A stretch of DNA of 64,000 nucleotides from Paraburkholderia hospita (GTDB lineage: Bacteria > Pseudomonadota > Gammaproteobacteria > Burkholderiales > Burkholderiaceae). Positions 8,677 through 16,439 of this stretch are shown here, in pieces (positions within the stretch are counted from its first letter, which is position 1; each line of letters opens with the position of its first letter). Location: assembly GCF_002902965.1 (NCBI RefSeq), contig NZ_CP026107.1, positions 2,170,001 to 2,234,000 of the forward strand. The letters are read 5' to 3'. The notes beneath the pieces are model-generated. The model was not told the origin of the DNA. It saw only the letters and a program-made list of their open reading frames with translations, and made no database searches. The position numbers and the translations under genes are program-made.

Positions 8677-9906
8677 ATGAGCACCAATCAACCCGCGTCG
8701 CTCTCCGATGCGCCCATATCGTCTTCATCCACCGCGAGCCAACGACGCTGGCTCGCGGTGTTCTCCATCGCGCTCGGCTCGTTCGCTTTCGTGACGACGG
8801 AATACCTGCCCGTCGGCGTACTGCCGAAGATCGCCGCAGACCTCGGCGTCACGCCCGGCACGGCAGGTCTGATGACGACCACGCCCGGACTCATCGCGGC
8901 CATCTCCGCGCCGATGCTGCTGCTCGCCGCGGGTCGCCTGAACCGGCGGTCGATTCTGCTGTTGCTGTCAGTCGCGCTGGTCGCGTCGAACCTCGTCGCA
9001 GCGCTCGCAACCAACTTCGCGACGATGCTCATCGGACGCGCGTTGCTCGGCATCAGCCTTGGCGGATTCTGGACCGTCGCACTGGGCGTCTCGGGACAGA
9101 TAGTCGCGGAAGAAGAAAGCGCCAAAGCCAGTGCGACGATCTTCATGGGCATCACGCTCGCGACCGTCATCGGCGTGCCGCTAGGGACGTTCATTGCCGA
9201 ACTGTCGTCGTGGCGCGTCTCGTTCTTCGCGACGGCCGCACTCGCGCTCGCAGCGCTGCTGATGCAGGCGACGCTGCTGCCCGATCTGCCGCCGCGCGCG
9301 GCTGCTCGCATAGCCGACTTCGGCCGCATGCTCACGCGCGGGACGGTGATGCGAAGCCTGCTGCTCGTCGCATTGCTGTTCGGTGCTCACTTCTGCGCGT
9401 ACACGTATATCGCGCCCTTTCTCGAAGACAACGCGTTGCTCGGCGCGACATGGGTGACGGCGCTGCTGCTCGGCTTCGGCATCGTCGGCTTTATGTCGAA
9501 CTTCGTCGCGTCGGCGTTCGTGACATCGCATCCGCGGCTGTCGCTGTTCGCGATGACGGCGCTCGTGATGGTGGCGCTCGTAGCGCTTCCTGCGTTTGCG
9601 CACACGCATGGTGCGGTCGTCGCTGGTGTGCTCGCGTGGGGCATCGCCTACGGCGCGATTCCGCTGTGCCTGAGCGTGTGGATGCAGATGACTTCGCCGA
9701 AGCAACCGGAAGCCGCATCGGCGCTGTTCGTCAGCGCCGTGCAGACCGCGATCGCCGCAGGCTCGCTGGCAGGTGGCGTGGCTGTCGATCACGGGGGTGC
9801 AACGGGCGCGATGCATCTTGGCGTCCTGCTGTCGGCATTGGGGCTTGCGGTGCTCGCATCGTTCGCGACGACGCGGCGCACATTGGCGAGCGTGCTCGAA
9901 GAATGA
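8677..9906 (+). CDS. MFS transporter, DHA1 type (NepI/AraJ-like exporter)
   Basis: 409 residues with twelve predicted membrane segments, the first starting near residue 26 (FSIALGSFAFVTTEYLPVGVLP). The TTEYLPVGVLP motif in helix 1 and the early GRLNRRSILL loop are typical of the AraJ/NepI/Bcr-type drug and metabolite exporters. The start was taken at ATG 8677, which lies 13 bases after a GGAG. It probably extrudes a small molecule by proton antiport at the inner membrane. The gene follows the OYE gene on the same strand, but the hairpin between them suggests separate transcription. The substrate cannot be read from the sequence. Confidence 0.85.
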   Translation: MSTNQPASLSDAPISSSSTASQRRWLAVFSIALGSFAFVTTEYLPVGVLPKIAADLGVTPGTAGLMTTTPGLIAAISAPMLLLAAGRLNRRSILLLLSVALVASNLVAALATNFATMLIGRALLGISLGGFWTVALGVSGQIVAEEESAKASATIFMGITLATVIGVPLGTFIAELSSWRVSFFATAALALAALLMQATLLPDLPPRAAARIADFGRMLTRGTVMRSLLLVALLFGAHFCAYTYIAPFLEDNALLGATWVTALLLGFGIVGFMSNFVASAFVTSHPRLSLFAMTALVMVALVALPAFAHTHGAVVAGVLAWGIAYGAIPLCLSVWMQMTSPKQPEAASALFVSAVQTAIAAGSLAGGVAVDHGGATGAMHLGVLLSALGLAVLASFATTRRTLASVLEE

Positions 9907-10087
9907 GCGCACTTCCCGCTGCACGATTGTTTTTCGGCTGGTCGCTCGTTTGAACGAGGTGCGTGTGTTGTGGCTGTAGTTACTATTCGCGTGCAAAGAA
10001 ATCGTGCGCCAGGAATCAGCGGAAACGGCGTTCAAGTATCATCTTCGCGCACTGCCCCAATACTCCGACTCCTGAAAGGCTTTGACG

Positions 10088-10738
10088 ATGTCCACACCGA
10101 TCGACTATCTGAACCCGGCGCTACCTGAGGGACTTCGGCGCGTGACCATGCCCGTCGTCGATGCGACACCGGCGACACTCGACGGCTATGGCAGGCTCGT
10201 AGACGACCCGAACGAATGCCGGGTCGAAATCGTGCAGTGGCCCGCGATGGGATCGAGGCCGATCGATCCCGGCACGGGCGACGAGGCGGGGACGACGGAA
10301 GGCGTCTTCGTCAGCGAATGGCGCGGCGACATCCTCTACGGTCGCAACGAGGCGGTGGGCGGCCACTATGTGCTCGCGTACGCGACAGAACCCGACGAAG
10401 CGCGCGAAGACAACGCCGCGCCGCCCGAACGCATGCTGCTCTGGCACGCGAACTACCATCCGGACGGCGGACAGCTGTTCTTCCCTCTCGATCACCGGCC
10501 GTTCTATGTTCCACTGGCCTTGCCCGGCGACGATGTGACGCCCGAGAAGTTCGTGTGCTTTCGCTTCGATGGCCGGCAGGGTCTTTATATTCATCCGAAC
10601 ATCTGGCACGAAGGCGTGTTCACGCTTGGCGGGACACAGCGCTTCTTCGACAAACAGGGCGCGGTTCATGCACGTGTGTCTGTAGAGTTCGGGCGAGAGT
10701 TCGGTTGTCTGCTCGAAGCGCCTATCGTTTATCCGTGA
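10088..10738 (+). CDS. Ureidoglycolate lyase-like (AllA/DUF family) cupin protein
   Basis: 216 residues from ATG 10088, with AAAGG 8 bases upstream; a TTG two codons earlier is a less likely start. The C-terminal half (VPLALPGDDVTPEKFVCF, GQGLYIHPNIWHEGVF) matches the ureidoglycolate lyase fold, in which the ...N-x-W-H stretch forms the end of the cupin barrel. True AllA is about 160 residues, so this is a longer relative with an N-terminal extension. No other allantoin or urea-degradation genes are nearby, so the substrate may be a different ureido or hydroxy acid. The gene is isolated between the MFS gene and a broken SDR gene. Confidence 0.7.
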   Translation: MSTPIDYLNPALPEGLRRVTMPVVDATPATLDGYGRLVDDPNECRVEIVQWPAMGSRPIDPGTGDEAGTTEGVFVSEWRGDILYGRNEAVGGHYVLAYATEPDEAREDNAAPPERMLLWHANYHPDGGQLFFPLDHRPFYVPLALPGDDVTPEKFVCFRFDGRQGLYIHPNIWHEGVFTLGGTQRFFDKQGAVHARVSVEFGREFGCLLEAPIVYP

Positions 10739-10804
10739 CGCTTGAGCGTCAGATCGAGGCGGCGGTTCGAGACGAAACCGCCTGCCAAACTGGACGCGAA
10801 ACCA

Positions 10805-11074
10805 GAAAACCAGACCGCCCGCGACATCGAGGGTGGACCCCGTCACCCACGCGGCGTGATCCGATACCGCGAACGACACGGCAGCCGCAATGTCTTTGGG
10901 CAGCCCGGCGCGGCCAAGCGGCGTCTTCGCGATGAACGGCTGAATTCGGTCGCGCGGCAAGTGACTGTTGCCTTCCGTCTCCGTGAACCCCGGCGCGACG
11001 CCGACCACCCGAATCTTCCGCGCGCCGAGTTCCATGCCGAGCGAGCGCGTCACCACGTCGACAGCGCCCTTCAT
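10805..11074 (-). pseudogene. Truncated short-chain dehydrogenase (C-terminal third only)
   Basis: About 90 codons match the SDR C-terminus: KGAVDVVTRSLGMEL (just after the active-site Lys region), RVVGVAPGFTETEG, and the closing WVTGSTLDVAGGLV. The Rossmann fold, catalytic Ser and Tyr are all missing, because the sequence upstream is replaced by the TetR promoter. The frame then runs on without a stop, antisense to the preceding gene. This is a remnant left when the TetR unit or another segment replaced its 5' part. Confidence 0.8.
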
Positions 11075-11103
11075 GAAGTCCTCAAAAAAAGTGCTTGACT
11101 GTC

Positions 11104-11119
11104 TATCTAGTAGTAGATA
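11104..11119. promoter_or_regulatory. TetR operator copy 1
   Basis: TATCTAGTAGTAGATA, an inverted repeat overlapping the promoter and leader of the tetR-type gene that starts at 11131. Identical to copy 3 at 11816 and nearly identical to copy 2 at 11748. Placement indicates autoregulation. Confidence 0.75.
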
Positions 11120-11130
11120 AAGTTCAACCC

Positions 11131-11697
11131 ATGGAACCGACCACTACAGTTCGCGATCAGATTCTGGAGCACGCCATCACGCTGATGATGCTGCGCGGCT
11201 ACAACGGGTTTAGCTATCGCGACCTGTCGGAACTGGTAGGGGTGAAGACTTCGAGCATCCACTATTACTTCCCGTCGAAAGACGATCTGGTGCTCGAAGC
11301 CGTCGGCCAGTACAGCAACGAGATACTCGGCGCGCTCGGCTCCATCGAGTCTTCTCTTCCGGCGGATCAGAAGCTCGGCAAGTACACGAAGCTGTTCGGC
11401 AGAACCCTTGGCGAAGGCGACCAGATTTGCCTGTGCGGCATGCTCGCCGCGGATATCGAGGCATTGCCCGATAACGTGCGGACAGCTGTGCAGGCATTCT
11501 TCAAGGCCAACGAAAGCTGGCTCGCGAAGGTACTGGCACAAGGCGTCAAGGAGCGCACGTTGCATGTCAACGGTAAGCCCGAAAACGCGGCGCGAGCGCT
11601 GTACGCCGCTTACCAGGGCAGCGTCCTGGCAAGCCGGCTGTTCAGGACGAAGGCACGGCTGGAAGATGTCGAGGCTTCATGGAAGGTTTCGAAGTAG
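11131..11697 (+). CDS. TetR/AcrR family transcriptional regulator
   Basis: 188 residues from ATG 11131. An upstream in-frame TTG exists, but the frame there runs through the operator, so it is not the start. The HTH lies in residues 24-50 (FSYRDLSELVGVKTSSIHYYF). The C-terminal ligand domain contains two nearby cysteines in ICLCGMLAADIE. It is expected to bind the 16-bp repeats at 11104, 11748 and 11816, and so control itself and the downstream Ohr and esterase genes. Cys-x-Cys in the sensor domain could respond to electrophiles or peroxides, which would fit Ohr; this is inference. Confidence 0.9.
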   Translation: MEPTTTVRDQILEHAITLMMLRGYNGFSYRDLSELVGVKTSSIHYYFPSKDDLVLEAVGQYSNEILGALGSIESSLPADQKLGKYTKLFGRTLGEGDQICLCGMLAADIEALPDNVRTAVQAFFKANESWLAKVLAQGVKERTLHVNGKPENAARALYAAYQGSVLASRLFRTKARLEDVEASWKVSK

Positions 11698-11706
11698 TGG
11701 TATTCG

Positions 11707-11734
11707 AGGCGGTTGCTGTAGACCGCCTTTTGTT
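11707..11734 (+). terminator. Hairpin terminator after tetR-type gene
   Basis: AGGCGGT and ACCGCCT (7-bp stem, 8-base loop) followed by TTTGTT, 10 bases after the stop codon. It separates the regulator transcript from the ohr promoter region. Confidence 0.65.
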
Positions 11735-11747
11735 GGACCCGGTTATC

Positions 11748-11763
11748 TATCTTCTAGTAGATA
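11748..11763. promoter_or_regulatory. TetR operator copy 2
   Basis: TATCTTCTAGTAGATA, the most symmetrical of the three copies (one mismatch between arms). Lies between the tetR-type and ohr genes, 68 bases centre-to-centre from copy 3. Confidence 0.7.
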
Positions 11764-11815
11764 AATAACGAGTGTAGAGAAATGTCGTTGAAGCATAAAG
11801 ATTTGCCCAGTTGTC

Positions 11816-11831
11816 TATCTAGTAGTAGATA
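11816..11831. promoter_or_regulatory. TetR operator copy 3
   Basis: TATCTAGTAGTAGATA, identical to copy 1, 44 bases upstream of the ohr start. Placed to block or overlap the ohr promoter. Confidence 0.75.
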
Positions 11832-11875
11832 GCAGAATGTAGTTCACTCAACTATTGCCAGTCAGGAGTTACATC

Positions 11876-12301
11876 ATGTCGATCGAAAAAGTTCTGTACC
11901 GCGCCCACGCTCACGCCACGGGAGGCCGCGACGGCCGCGCCATCGTCCCCGAAGGCAAGCTCGACTTCAAGCTGGTCACGCCGCGTGAACTCGGCGGCGC
12001 GGGCGGCGAAGGCGCGAATCCGGAACAGCTGTTCGCGGCAGGCTATAGCGCCTGTTTCCTCGGCGCGATGAAGTTCGTCGCGGCCCGCGACAAGACGGCG
12101 ATTCCGGCAGACGTATCGATCGACGGCAGCGTTGGCATCGGCGCGATTCCGAACGGCTTCGGCATCGAAGTGGAACTGAAGATTTCGCTGCCCGGTATGC
12201 CGCGTGACGCCGCTCAGGCATTGATCGACAAGGCTCACATCGTGTGCCCGTACTCGAATGCAACGCGCGGCAACATCGACGTCACGTTGACGCTGGTTTG
12301 A
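11876..12301 (+). CDS. ohr: Organic hydroperoxide resistance protein (Ohr/OsmC family)
   Basis: 141 residues from ATG 11876, with AGGAG 8 bases upstream. The Ohr hallmark is present: reactive Cys60 in [12 protein letters not shown] and resolving Cys124 in [23 protein letters not shown] precedes the reactive cysteine, as in Ohr rather than OsmC. It reduces organic hydroperoxides to alcohols with dihydrolipoamide-type thiols in the cytosol. Ohr is usually paired with a MarR-type OhrR; here the neighbour is a TetR-type regulator with matching operators, so control is atypical. It is likely transcribed together with the esterase gene 40 bases downstream. Confidence 0.93.
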   Translation: MSIEKVLYRAHAHATGGRDGRAIVPEGKLDFKLVTPRELGGAGGEGANPEQLFAAGYSACFLGAMKFVAARDKTAIPADVSIDGSVGIGAIPNGFGIEVELKISLPGMPRDAAQALIDKAHIVCPYSNATRGNIDVTLTLV

Positions 12302-12341
12302 TCGACTTCGCCTCATAGACAGAACACTGGAGCGTAAAAAA

Positions 12342-13370
12342 ATGAAAGCCCTGAAGCCACTCGTCCTTGCCGCCGTCCTTGCAGCAAACGCCGTGATTGC
12401 CGCCGCCGCAACGCCCACCACGCAAGCGACGCCCGACCGCGTCACGACGGGACTCCTGAAGCAGCTCAACAGCGGCACGGGTCCCGCCCTCAACACGCTG
12501 CCGCCCGCGAAGGCGCGTCAGGTGCTGGTCGATGCGCAGAACGGCGTGAAAGTCGACCTCTCGGGCATCGACGTATCGAACCGCACCATCGAAGAAGATG
12601 GTATCAGCGTGCCGATCACCATCGTGCGTCCGCAAGGCGCGACGGGCACGCTGCCGGTGTTCATGTTCTTCCACGGCGGCGGCTGGATCCTCGGTGACTT
12701 CCAGACCCACGAACGGCTCGTACGCGACCTCGTCGTGCAGTCCGGCGCGGTGGCCGTGTTCGTGAATTACACGCCGTCGCCCGAGGCTCGTTATCCCGTT
12801 GCGATCAATCAGGCGTATGCCGCGACGAAGTGGGTCGCGGAGCACGGCAACGACATCGGCGTGGACGGTAGCCGCCTCGCCGTGGTGGGCAACAGCGTGG
12901 GCGGCAATATGGCCGCCGTCGTCAGCCTGATGGCGAAGGACAAGCATGGTCCGCAAATCCGCTTCCAGGGCTTGATGTGGCCCGTCACCGATGCCAACTT
13001 CAACGACGGCTCGTACCTCGCGTACCGCGACAAGCATTTCCTGACCCGCGCGATGATGCAGTGGTTCTGGGACGCGTACACGAAGGACCCCGCACAGCGC
13101 GCGCAGATTTACGCATCGCCGTTGCGTGCGTCTGAAGAAGAGTTGAAGGGTCTGCCGCCCGCGTTGATCCAGGTCGCGCAATTCGACGTGCTGCGCGACG
13201 AAGGCGAGGCATACGGTCGCAAGCTCGATGCAGCGGGCAACGAAGTCACGACGACGCGCTACAACGGCACGATCCACGATTTCGGCTTGCTCAATGCCCT
13301 CGCTGCCGATGCACCGACACAGGCCGCGACGAAGCAACTCGCGAATGAGATCAAGACGCGCCTGAAGTAA
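12342..13370 (+). CDS. Secreted alpha/beta hydrolase, hormone-sensitive-lipase family
   Basis: 342 residues. The N-terminus is a clear signal peptide (KPLVLAAVLAANAVIAAAA). The oxyanion motif is H111-G-G-G-W115 and the nucleophile Ser185 lies in GNSVGG (family consensus GDSAGG). The catalytic acid is likely in FDVLRDEGEAY and the histidine in HDFG near residue 317. It should act as an esterase or lactonase on short-chain substrates in the periplasm. It follows ohr by 40 bases and shares the TetR operators, suggesting that both answer to the same peroxide or ester-like signal. Substrate unknown. Confidence 0.88.
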   Translation: MKALKPLVLAAVLAANAVIAAAATPTTQATPDRVTTGLLKQLNSGTGPALNTLPPAKARQVLVDAQNGVKVDLSGIDVSNRTIEEDGISVPITIVRPQGATGTLPVFMFFHGGGWILGDFQTHERLVRDLVVQSGAVAVFVNYTPSPEARYPVAINQAYAATKWVAEHGNDIGVDGSRLAVVGNSVGGNMAAVVSLMAKDKHGPQIRFQGLMWPVTDANFNDGSYLAYRDKHFLTRAMMQWFWDAYTKDPAQRAQIYASPLRASEEELKGLPPALIQVAQFDVLRDEGEAYGRKLDAAGNEVTTTRYNGTIHDFGLLNALAADAPTQAATKQLANEIKTRLK

Positions 13371-13386
13371 TCGTAGTTTCATTCAA

Positions 13387-13417
13387 CGGCATGATGGCCT
13401 TGCGCGCCATCATGCCG
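13387..13417. terminator. Bidirectional hairpin between convergent genes
   Basis: CGGCATGATGGC pairs perfectly with GCCATCATGCCG (12-bp stem, 7-base loop) between the esterase stop and the convergent HAD gene stop. TTTCG follows on the plus strand. Confidence 0.7.
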
Positions 13418-13425
13418 CGTTTCGT

Positions 13426-14148
13426 TCACACGCCAAGCCGCTTCGCAAGATCCACAAGGTCGCTTGCGACCCAGTCCCAATTCCCTTCCGGCTGTAGATC
13501 GGTTGTTTGCGACGCGCCATGTTCATAGGGACGTGCGATGAACGCGGTTCTCAACCCGCACTTCTGCGCCGCTGCAAGATCGCTATTGTGCGCGGCGACC
13601 ATGCACACCTCTGCCGGCGACAACGCCAGAATCTCTGCCGTGCGCAAATACGCTTCAGGCGATGGCTTATAGGCTTGCGCGACTTCCGCGCCGAGAATCG
13701 CGTCCCACGGCAAGCCGCCATGCTTTGCCATATCGATCATCAGTCTGACATTACCGTTCGACAGTGGCGCAATGATGTATTGCGACTTGAGCCGCGCGAG
13801 TCCATCGACGGTATCCGGCCATGGATCGAGCCGATGCCACGCCAGATTGAGATCGTCGAGTTCCGTAGCCTCGACTTGTTCGGCGTCGATGCCGAACTCG
13901 CGCAACACCGCTTCGAGATTCTCACGGTGCAATACATCGAGCTTCGTGAACGGACGCTCCCCACTGCGGACCCGTTGCATCGCGGGCTGATATTGCGCGC
14001 GCCACGCATCCGCAAATGCGTCAGCGTCCTGCGCGTTTCGTCCATGCTTCTGCAGAAACGCGGCCGCTTCACGCGCGACGCCGCCTCGCCAATCGACGAG
14101 CGTGCCAAAAACATCGAATACGCAGGCCTTTACGTCAGCTGTTGTCAT
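13426..14148 (-). CDS. HAD hydrolase, haloacid dehalogenase type II-like
   Basis: 240 residues from ATG 14148; the frame is open further upstream, but that part overlaps the fuconate dehydratase gene. The HAD nucleophile is Asp12 in FDVFGTLVDW. PLSNGN supplies the motif II Ser/Asn, KPSPEAY the motif III Lys and Tyr, and VAAHNSDLAAA the motif IV acid region, all as in L-2-haloacid dehalogenases. It may hydrolyse a 2-haloacid or, given its neighbour, a phosphorylated or 2-substituted sugar-acid by-product. It follows fuconate dehydratase by 31 bases on the same strand and is very probably in the same transcript. Confidence 0.85.
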   Translation of the reverse strand: MTTADVKACVFDVFGTLVDWRGGVAREAAAFLQKHGRNAQDADAFADAWRAQYQPAMQRVRSGERPFTKLDVLHRENLEAVLREFGIDAEQVEATELDDLNLAWHRLDPWPDTVDGLARLKSQYIIAPLSNGNVRLMIDMAKHGGLPWDAILGAEVAQAYKPSPEAYLRTAEILALSPAEVCMVAAHNSDLAAAQKCGLRTAFIARPYEHGASQTTDLQPEGNWDWVASDLVDLAKRLGV

Positions 14149-14179
14149 GTGGAAATCCAGTTGCAGTTGCTCGACGGCC

Positions 14180-15478
14180 TCAAGGCTGCCATGCCTCGCC
14201 ATCGGGGAAGACATATTTTTCGAGTGACGGCGCCTTCATTTCGATGCTGTATCCCGGCTTTTGCGGCGGCATATAGCGGCCATTGCGAATAACAACGGGA
14301 TCGACGAAATGCTCGTGCAGATGATCGACATATTCGAGCACGCGGTTTTCCAGCGACGCTGACACGCAGATATAGTCGAATAGCGAAATGTGCTGCACGT
14401 ACTCGCACAATCCGACGCCGCCCGCATGCGGACATACGGGCACGCCGAACTTCGCCGCCATCAGCAGCACGACGAGTACTTCATTCAGTCCGCCCAGACG
14501 ACAACTATCGACCTGGCAGAAATCGATTGCCTTAGCTTGCAGCAACTGCTTGAACATCACGCGGTTCTGACAATGCTCACCCGTCGCCACACCGATCGAT
14601 CCCAGCCGCTGACGAATGGCCGCGTGACCGAGCACATCGTCGGGACTTGTCGGCTCTTCGATCCACCATGGATCGAACTCCGCGAGACGCCGCATGTTCG
14701 CGACGGCTTCATCGACATCCCACACCTGATTCGCATCCATCATCAGCTTCAGGTTCTCGCCGATCTCTTCACGCAGGATGCGGGCGCGTCTTACATCTTC
14801 TTCAAGATTGCCGCCAACTTTCTGCTTGAAATGCGTCCACCCTTGCGCGACGCCTTCGCGCGCGAGCCGGCGGATCTTGTCGTCGTCGTAACCGAGCCAG
14901 CCCGCCGAAGTCGTATACGCCGGATAGCCTTGCGCTAGCATTTCCTTTTCGCGTTCGCCTTTAGTCTTCGCGTGCCGATTCAGCAGCGCCAGCGCTTCGT
15001 AAGGCGTGATCGCGTCCGTCACGTAACGAAAGTCCAGACAGCGCACGAGTTCTTCCGGGCTCATGTCGACGAGCAGCTTCCACACGGGCTTGCCAACCGA
15101 TTTCGCCCACAGGTCCCACACGGCATTCACGACAGCGGCCGTCGCCAGATGAATTGCACCTTTGTCGGGACCGATCCAGCGCAACTGACTATCCGAAGTA
15201 AAGGCGCGCCAGAATGCCCCCATATTCGCAACGATATCTTCGAGCTTTTTGCCGACGATAAGCGGCGTCAACGCATTCACCGCTGTCACACAGATTTCAT
15301 TGCCGCGCCCGATCGTAAAGGTCAGTCCGTGGCCCGTGAGCTGTTGCGGCGAATCGGTTTCGAGCGTGACATACGTGGCGGAATAGTCCGGCGCGGCATT
15401 CATTGCGTCGGAGCCATCGAGCGAACGGGAAGTGGGGAAACGAATATCGCGAACGGACAGCCTCGTGATCGTGGTCAT
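14180..15478 (-). CDS. L-fuconate dehydratase (enolase superfamily)
   Basis: 432 residues, full length. Active-site positions are all readable: K218-x-K220 in FKQKVGG, Asp248 in MDANQVW, Glu274 in WWIEEP, Glu301 in ATGEHCQN, Asp324 in CQVDS, and His351 in CPHAGG. This is the residue set and spacing known for Xanthomonas L-fuconate dehydratase. It dehydrates L-fuconate to 2-keto-3-deoxy-L-fuconate, with Mg2+ in the cytosol. It is divergent from a GntR regulator and an ABC importer. The later pathway enzymes (a ketodeoxyfuconate dehydrogenase or aldolase) are not in this window unless the HAD protein or distant genes take over. Confidence 0.9.
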   Translation of the reverse strand: MTTITRLSVRDIRFPTSRSLDGSDAMNAAPDYSATYVTLETDSPQQLTGHGLTFTIGRGNEICVTAVNALTPLIVGKKLEDIVANMGAFWRAFTSDSQLRWIGPDKGAIHLATAAVVNAVWDLWAKSVGKPVWKLLVDMSPEELVRCLDFRYVTDAITPYEALALLNRHAKTKGEREKEMLAQGYPAYTTSAGWLGYDDDKIRRLAREGVAQGWTHFKQKVGGNLEEDVRRARILREEIGENLKLMMDANQVWDVDEAVANMRRLAEFDPWWIEEPTSPDDVLGHAAIRQRLGSIGVATGEHCQNRVMFKQLLQAKAIDFCQVDSCRLGGLNEVLVVLLMAAKFGVPVCPHAGGVGLCEYVQHISLFDYICVSASLENRVLEYVDHLHEHFVDPVVIRNGRYMPPQKPGYSIEMKAPSLEKYVFPDGEAWQP

Positions 15479-15601
15479 CTGAGCACCCTCCAGGGATGGC
15501 TACCGGCATTGACCTGCTAGCGAAGAGGAACCGCCTGGTGCGTTCGTCAAAACAGTAGATCCGGGTACACCCTGATAAGACCTACCAGGCGTTTGCACGC
15601 G

Positions 15602-15639
15602 TTGACAACGCTCAATCCACTTCCTAGCATGCTAGCATG
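15602..15639 (+). promoter_or_regulatory. Sigma-70 promoter with overlapping palindrome upstream of GntR gene
   Basis: TTGACA at 15602-15607, a 17-base spacer, then TAGCAT at 15625-15630. A perfect 12-bp palindrome CATGCTAGCATG at 15628-15639 overlaps the -10 element and the likely transcription start. This is the position expected for an autoregulatory GntR operator. The same site could also control the divergent fuconate dehydratase gene. Confidence 0.65.
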
Positions 15640-15661
15640 TCTTCTGGAAATCAAGCGTGCC

Positions 15662-16390
15662 GTGAGCTCTTCGTCAGATGTAGCGAATGCCGCCAGTAAT
15701 CCGTATGTCGCACTGCAAAAGGTCAAAGGCGGCGAGCGTGGCAGCCTGACCGACGCGGTGGAACTTGCGCTGAGAGAAGCGATCGTGACATTGGTGCTGG
15801 AACCCGGAATGATGATCGACAAGCTGGCCGTGTGCGAGCGCATGGGCGTATCGCGCTTTCCGGTTTCCGCTGCATTGGCGCGGCTCGAGCATGCAGGCCT
15901 CGTCGAAGTTTTGCCGCAGCGCGGCACACGCGTCAAACCCATTGCGCTTCACGACATAAGCCAGCATCTGTTCATACGCAGCGCGCTGGAAGTCGAAACC
16001 GTGCGCGCCGTCGCGCTGATGCGTGACAGCGCGACAATCGACGCGCTCGCAGTCAATCTCGATCAGCAGCGCGACGTAGCCGGCAACGGAGAGCGCTTGA
16101 CGTTTCATGTACTCGATCTGGCTTTTCACGAAATCATGCTCGACGCGGTGAATTTGCCGCGTGTGAAGGAAATCGTCGCTGTATCGCGCAATGCACTGGA
16201 TCGCGCAAGACAACTGTTAGCAAGTCCGGAGCGGCTCGCGCATACGCTCGACGAGCACGAGCGCATATTCGCGGCGATCCGCGTGGGAAACGCCGATACG
16301 GCTGCAAAAGCAATGCACGATCATCTCGACGAGGTGGTCGCCGAATTGCACCGGTCCGCGAAAGAAAGACCAGATCTTTTCGCACCTTAA
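15662..16390 (+). CDS. GntR family regulator, FadR subgroup (FCD domain)
   Basis: About 242 residues if started at GTG 15662. An in-frame ATG at 15629 lies inside the predicted -10 element, so it is a poor candidate. The winged HTH spans ALREAIVTLVLEPG...MGVSRFPVSAALARLEHAGLVEV. The C-terminal FCD domain, with an all-helical metal-binding or acid-binding pocket, includes FHEIMLD and HERIFAAI. Such regulators commonly sense sugar acids. Divergent from fuconate dehydratase and 45 bases upstream of the ABC genes on the same strand, it is most likely the local repressor, with L-fuconate or a ketodeoxy derivative as inducer. Confidence 0.88.
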   Translation: MSSSSDVANAASNPYVALQKVKGGERGSLTDAVELALREAIVTLVLEPGMMIDKLAVCERMGVSRFPVSAALARLEHAGLVEVLPQRGTRVKPIALHDISQHLFIRSALEVETVRAVALMRDSATIDALAVNLDQQRDVAGNGERLTFHVLDLAFHEIMLDAVNLPRVKEIVAVSRNALDRARQLLASPERLAHTLDEHERIFAAIRVGNADTAAKAMHDHLDEVVAELHRSAKERPDLFAP

Positions 16391-16400
16391 GGACAAGGCA

Positions 16401-16439
16401 ATGTCTCTGGCTTCTCTTTGCATGACTGCCGCGCCATGA
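16401..16439 (+). CDS. Possible 12-residue leader peptide coupled to the ABC ATPase
   Basis: ATG 16401 follows a purine-rich GGACAAGG and opens a short frame ([12 protein letters not shown]). Its stop TGA at 16437-16439 overlaps the ATG of the ATPase gene (ATGA). The ATPase start itself lacks a good ribosome-binding site, so reinitiation from this mini-gene is plausible. No homology can be claimed for a peptide this short. Confidence 0.35.
   Translation: MSLASLCMTAAP

Noticed and set aside
15629..15661. ATG 15629 as start of the GntR gene
   Set aside because: It falls inside the predicted -10 element; GTG 15662 is more consistent with the promoter position, though not proven.
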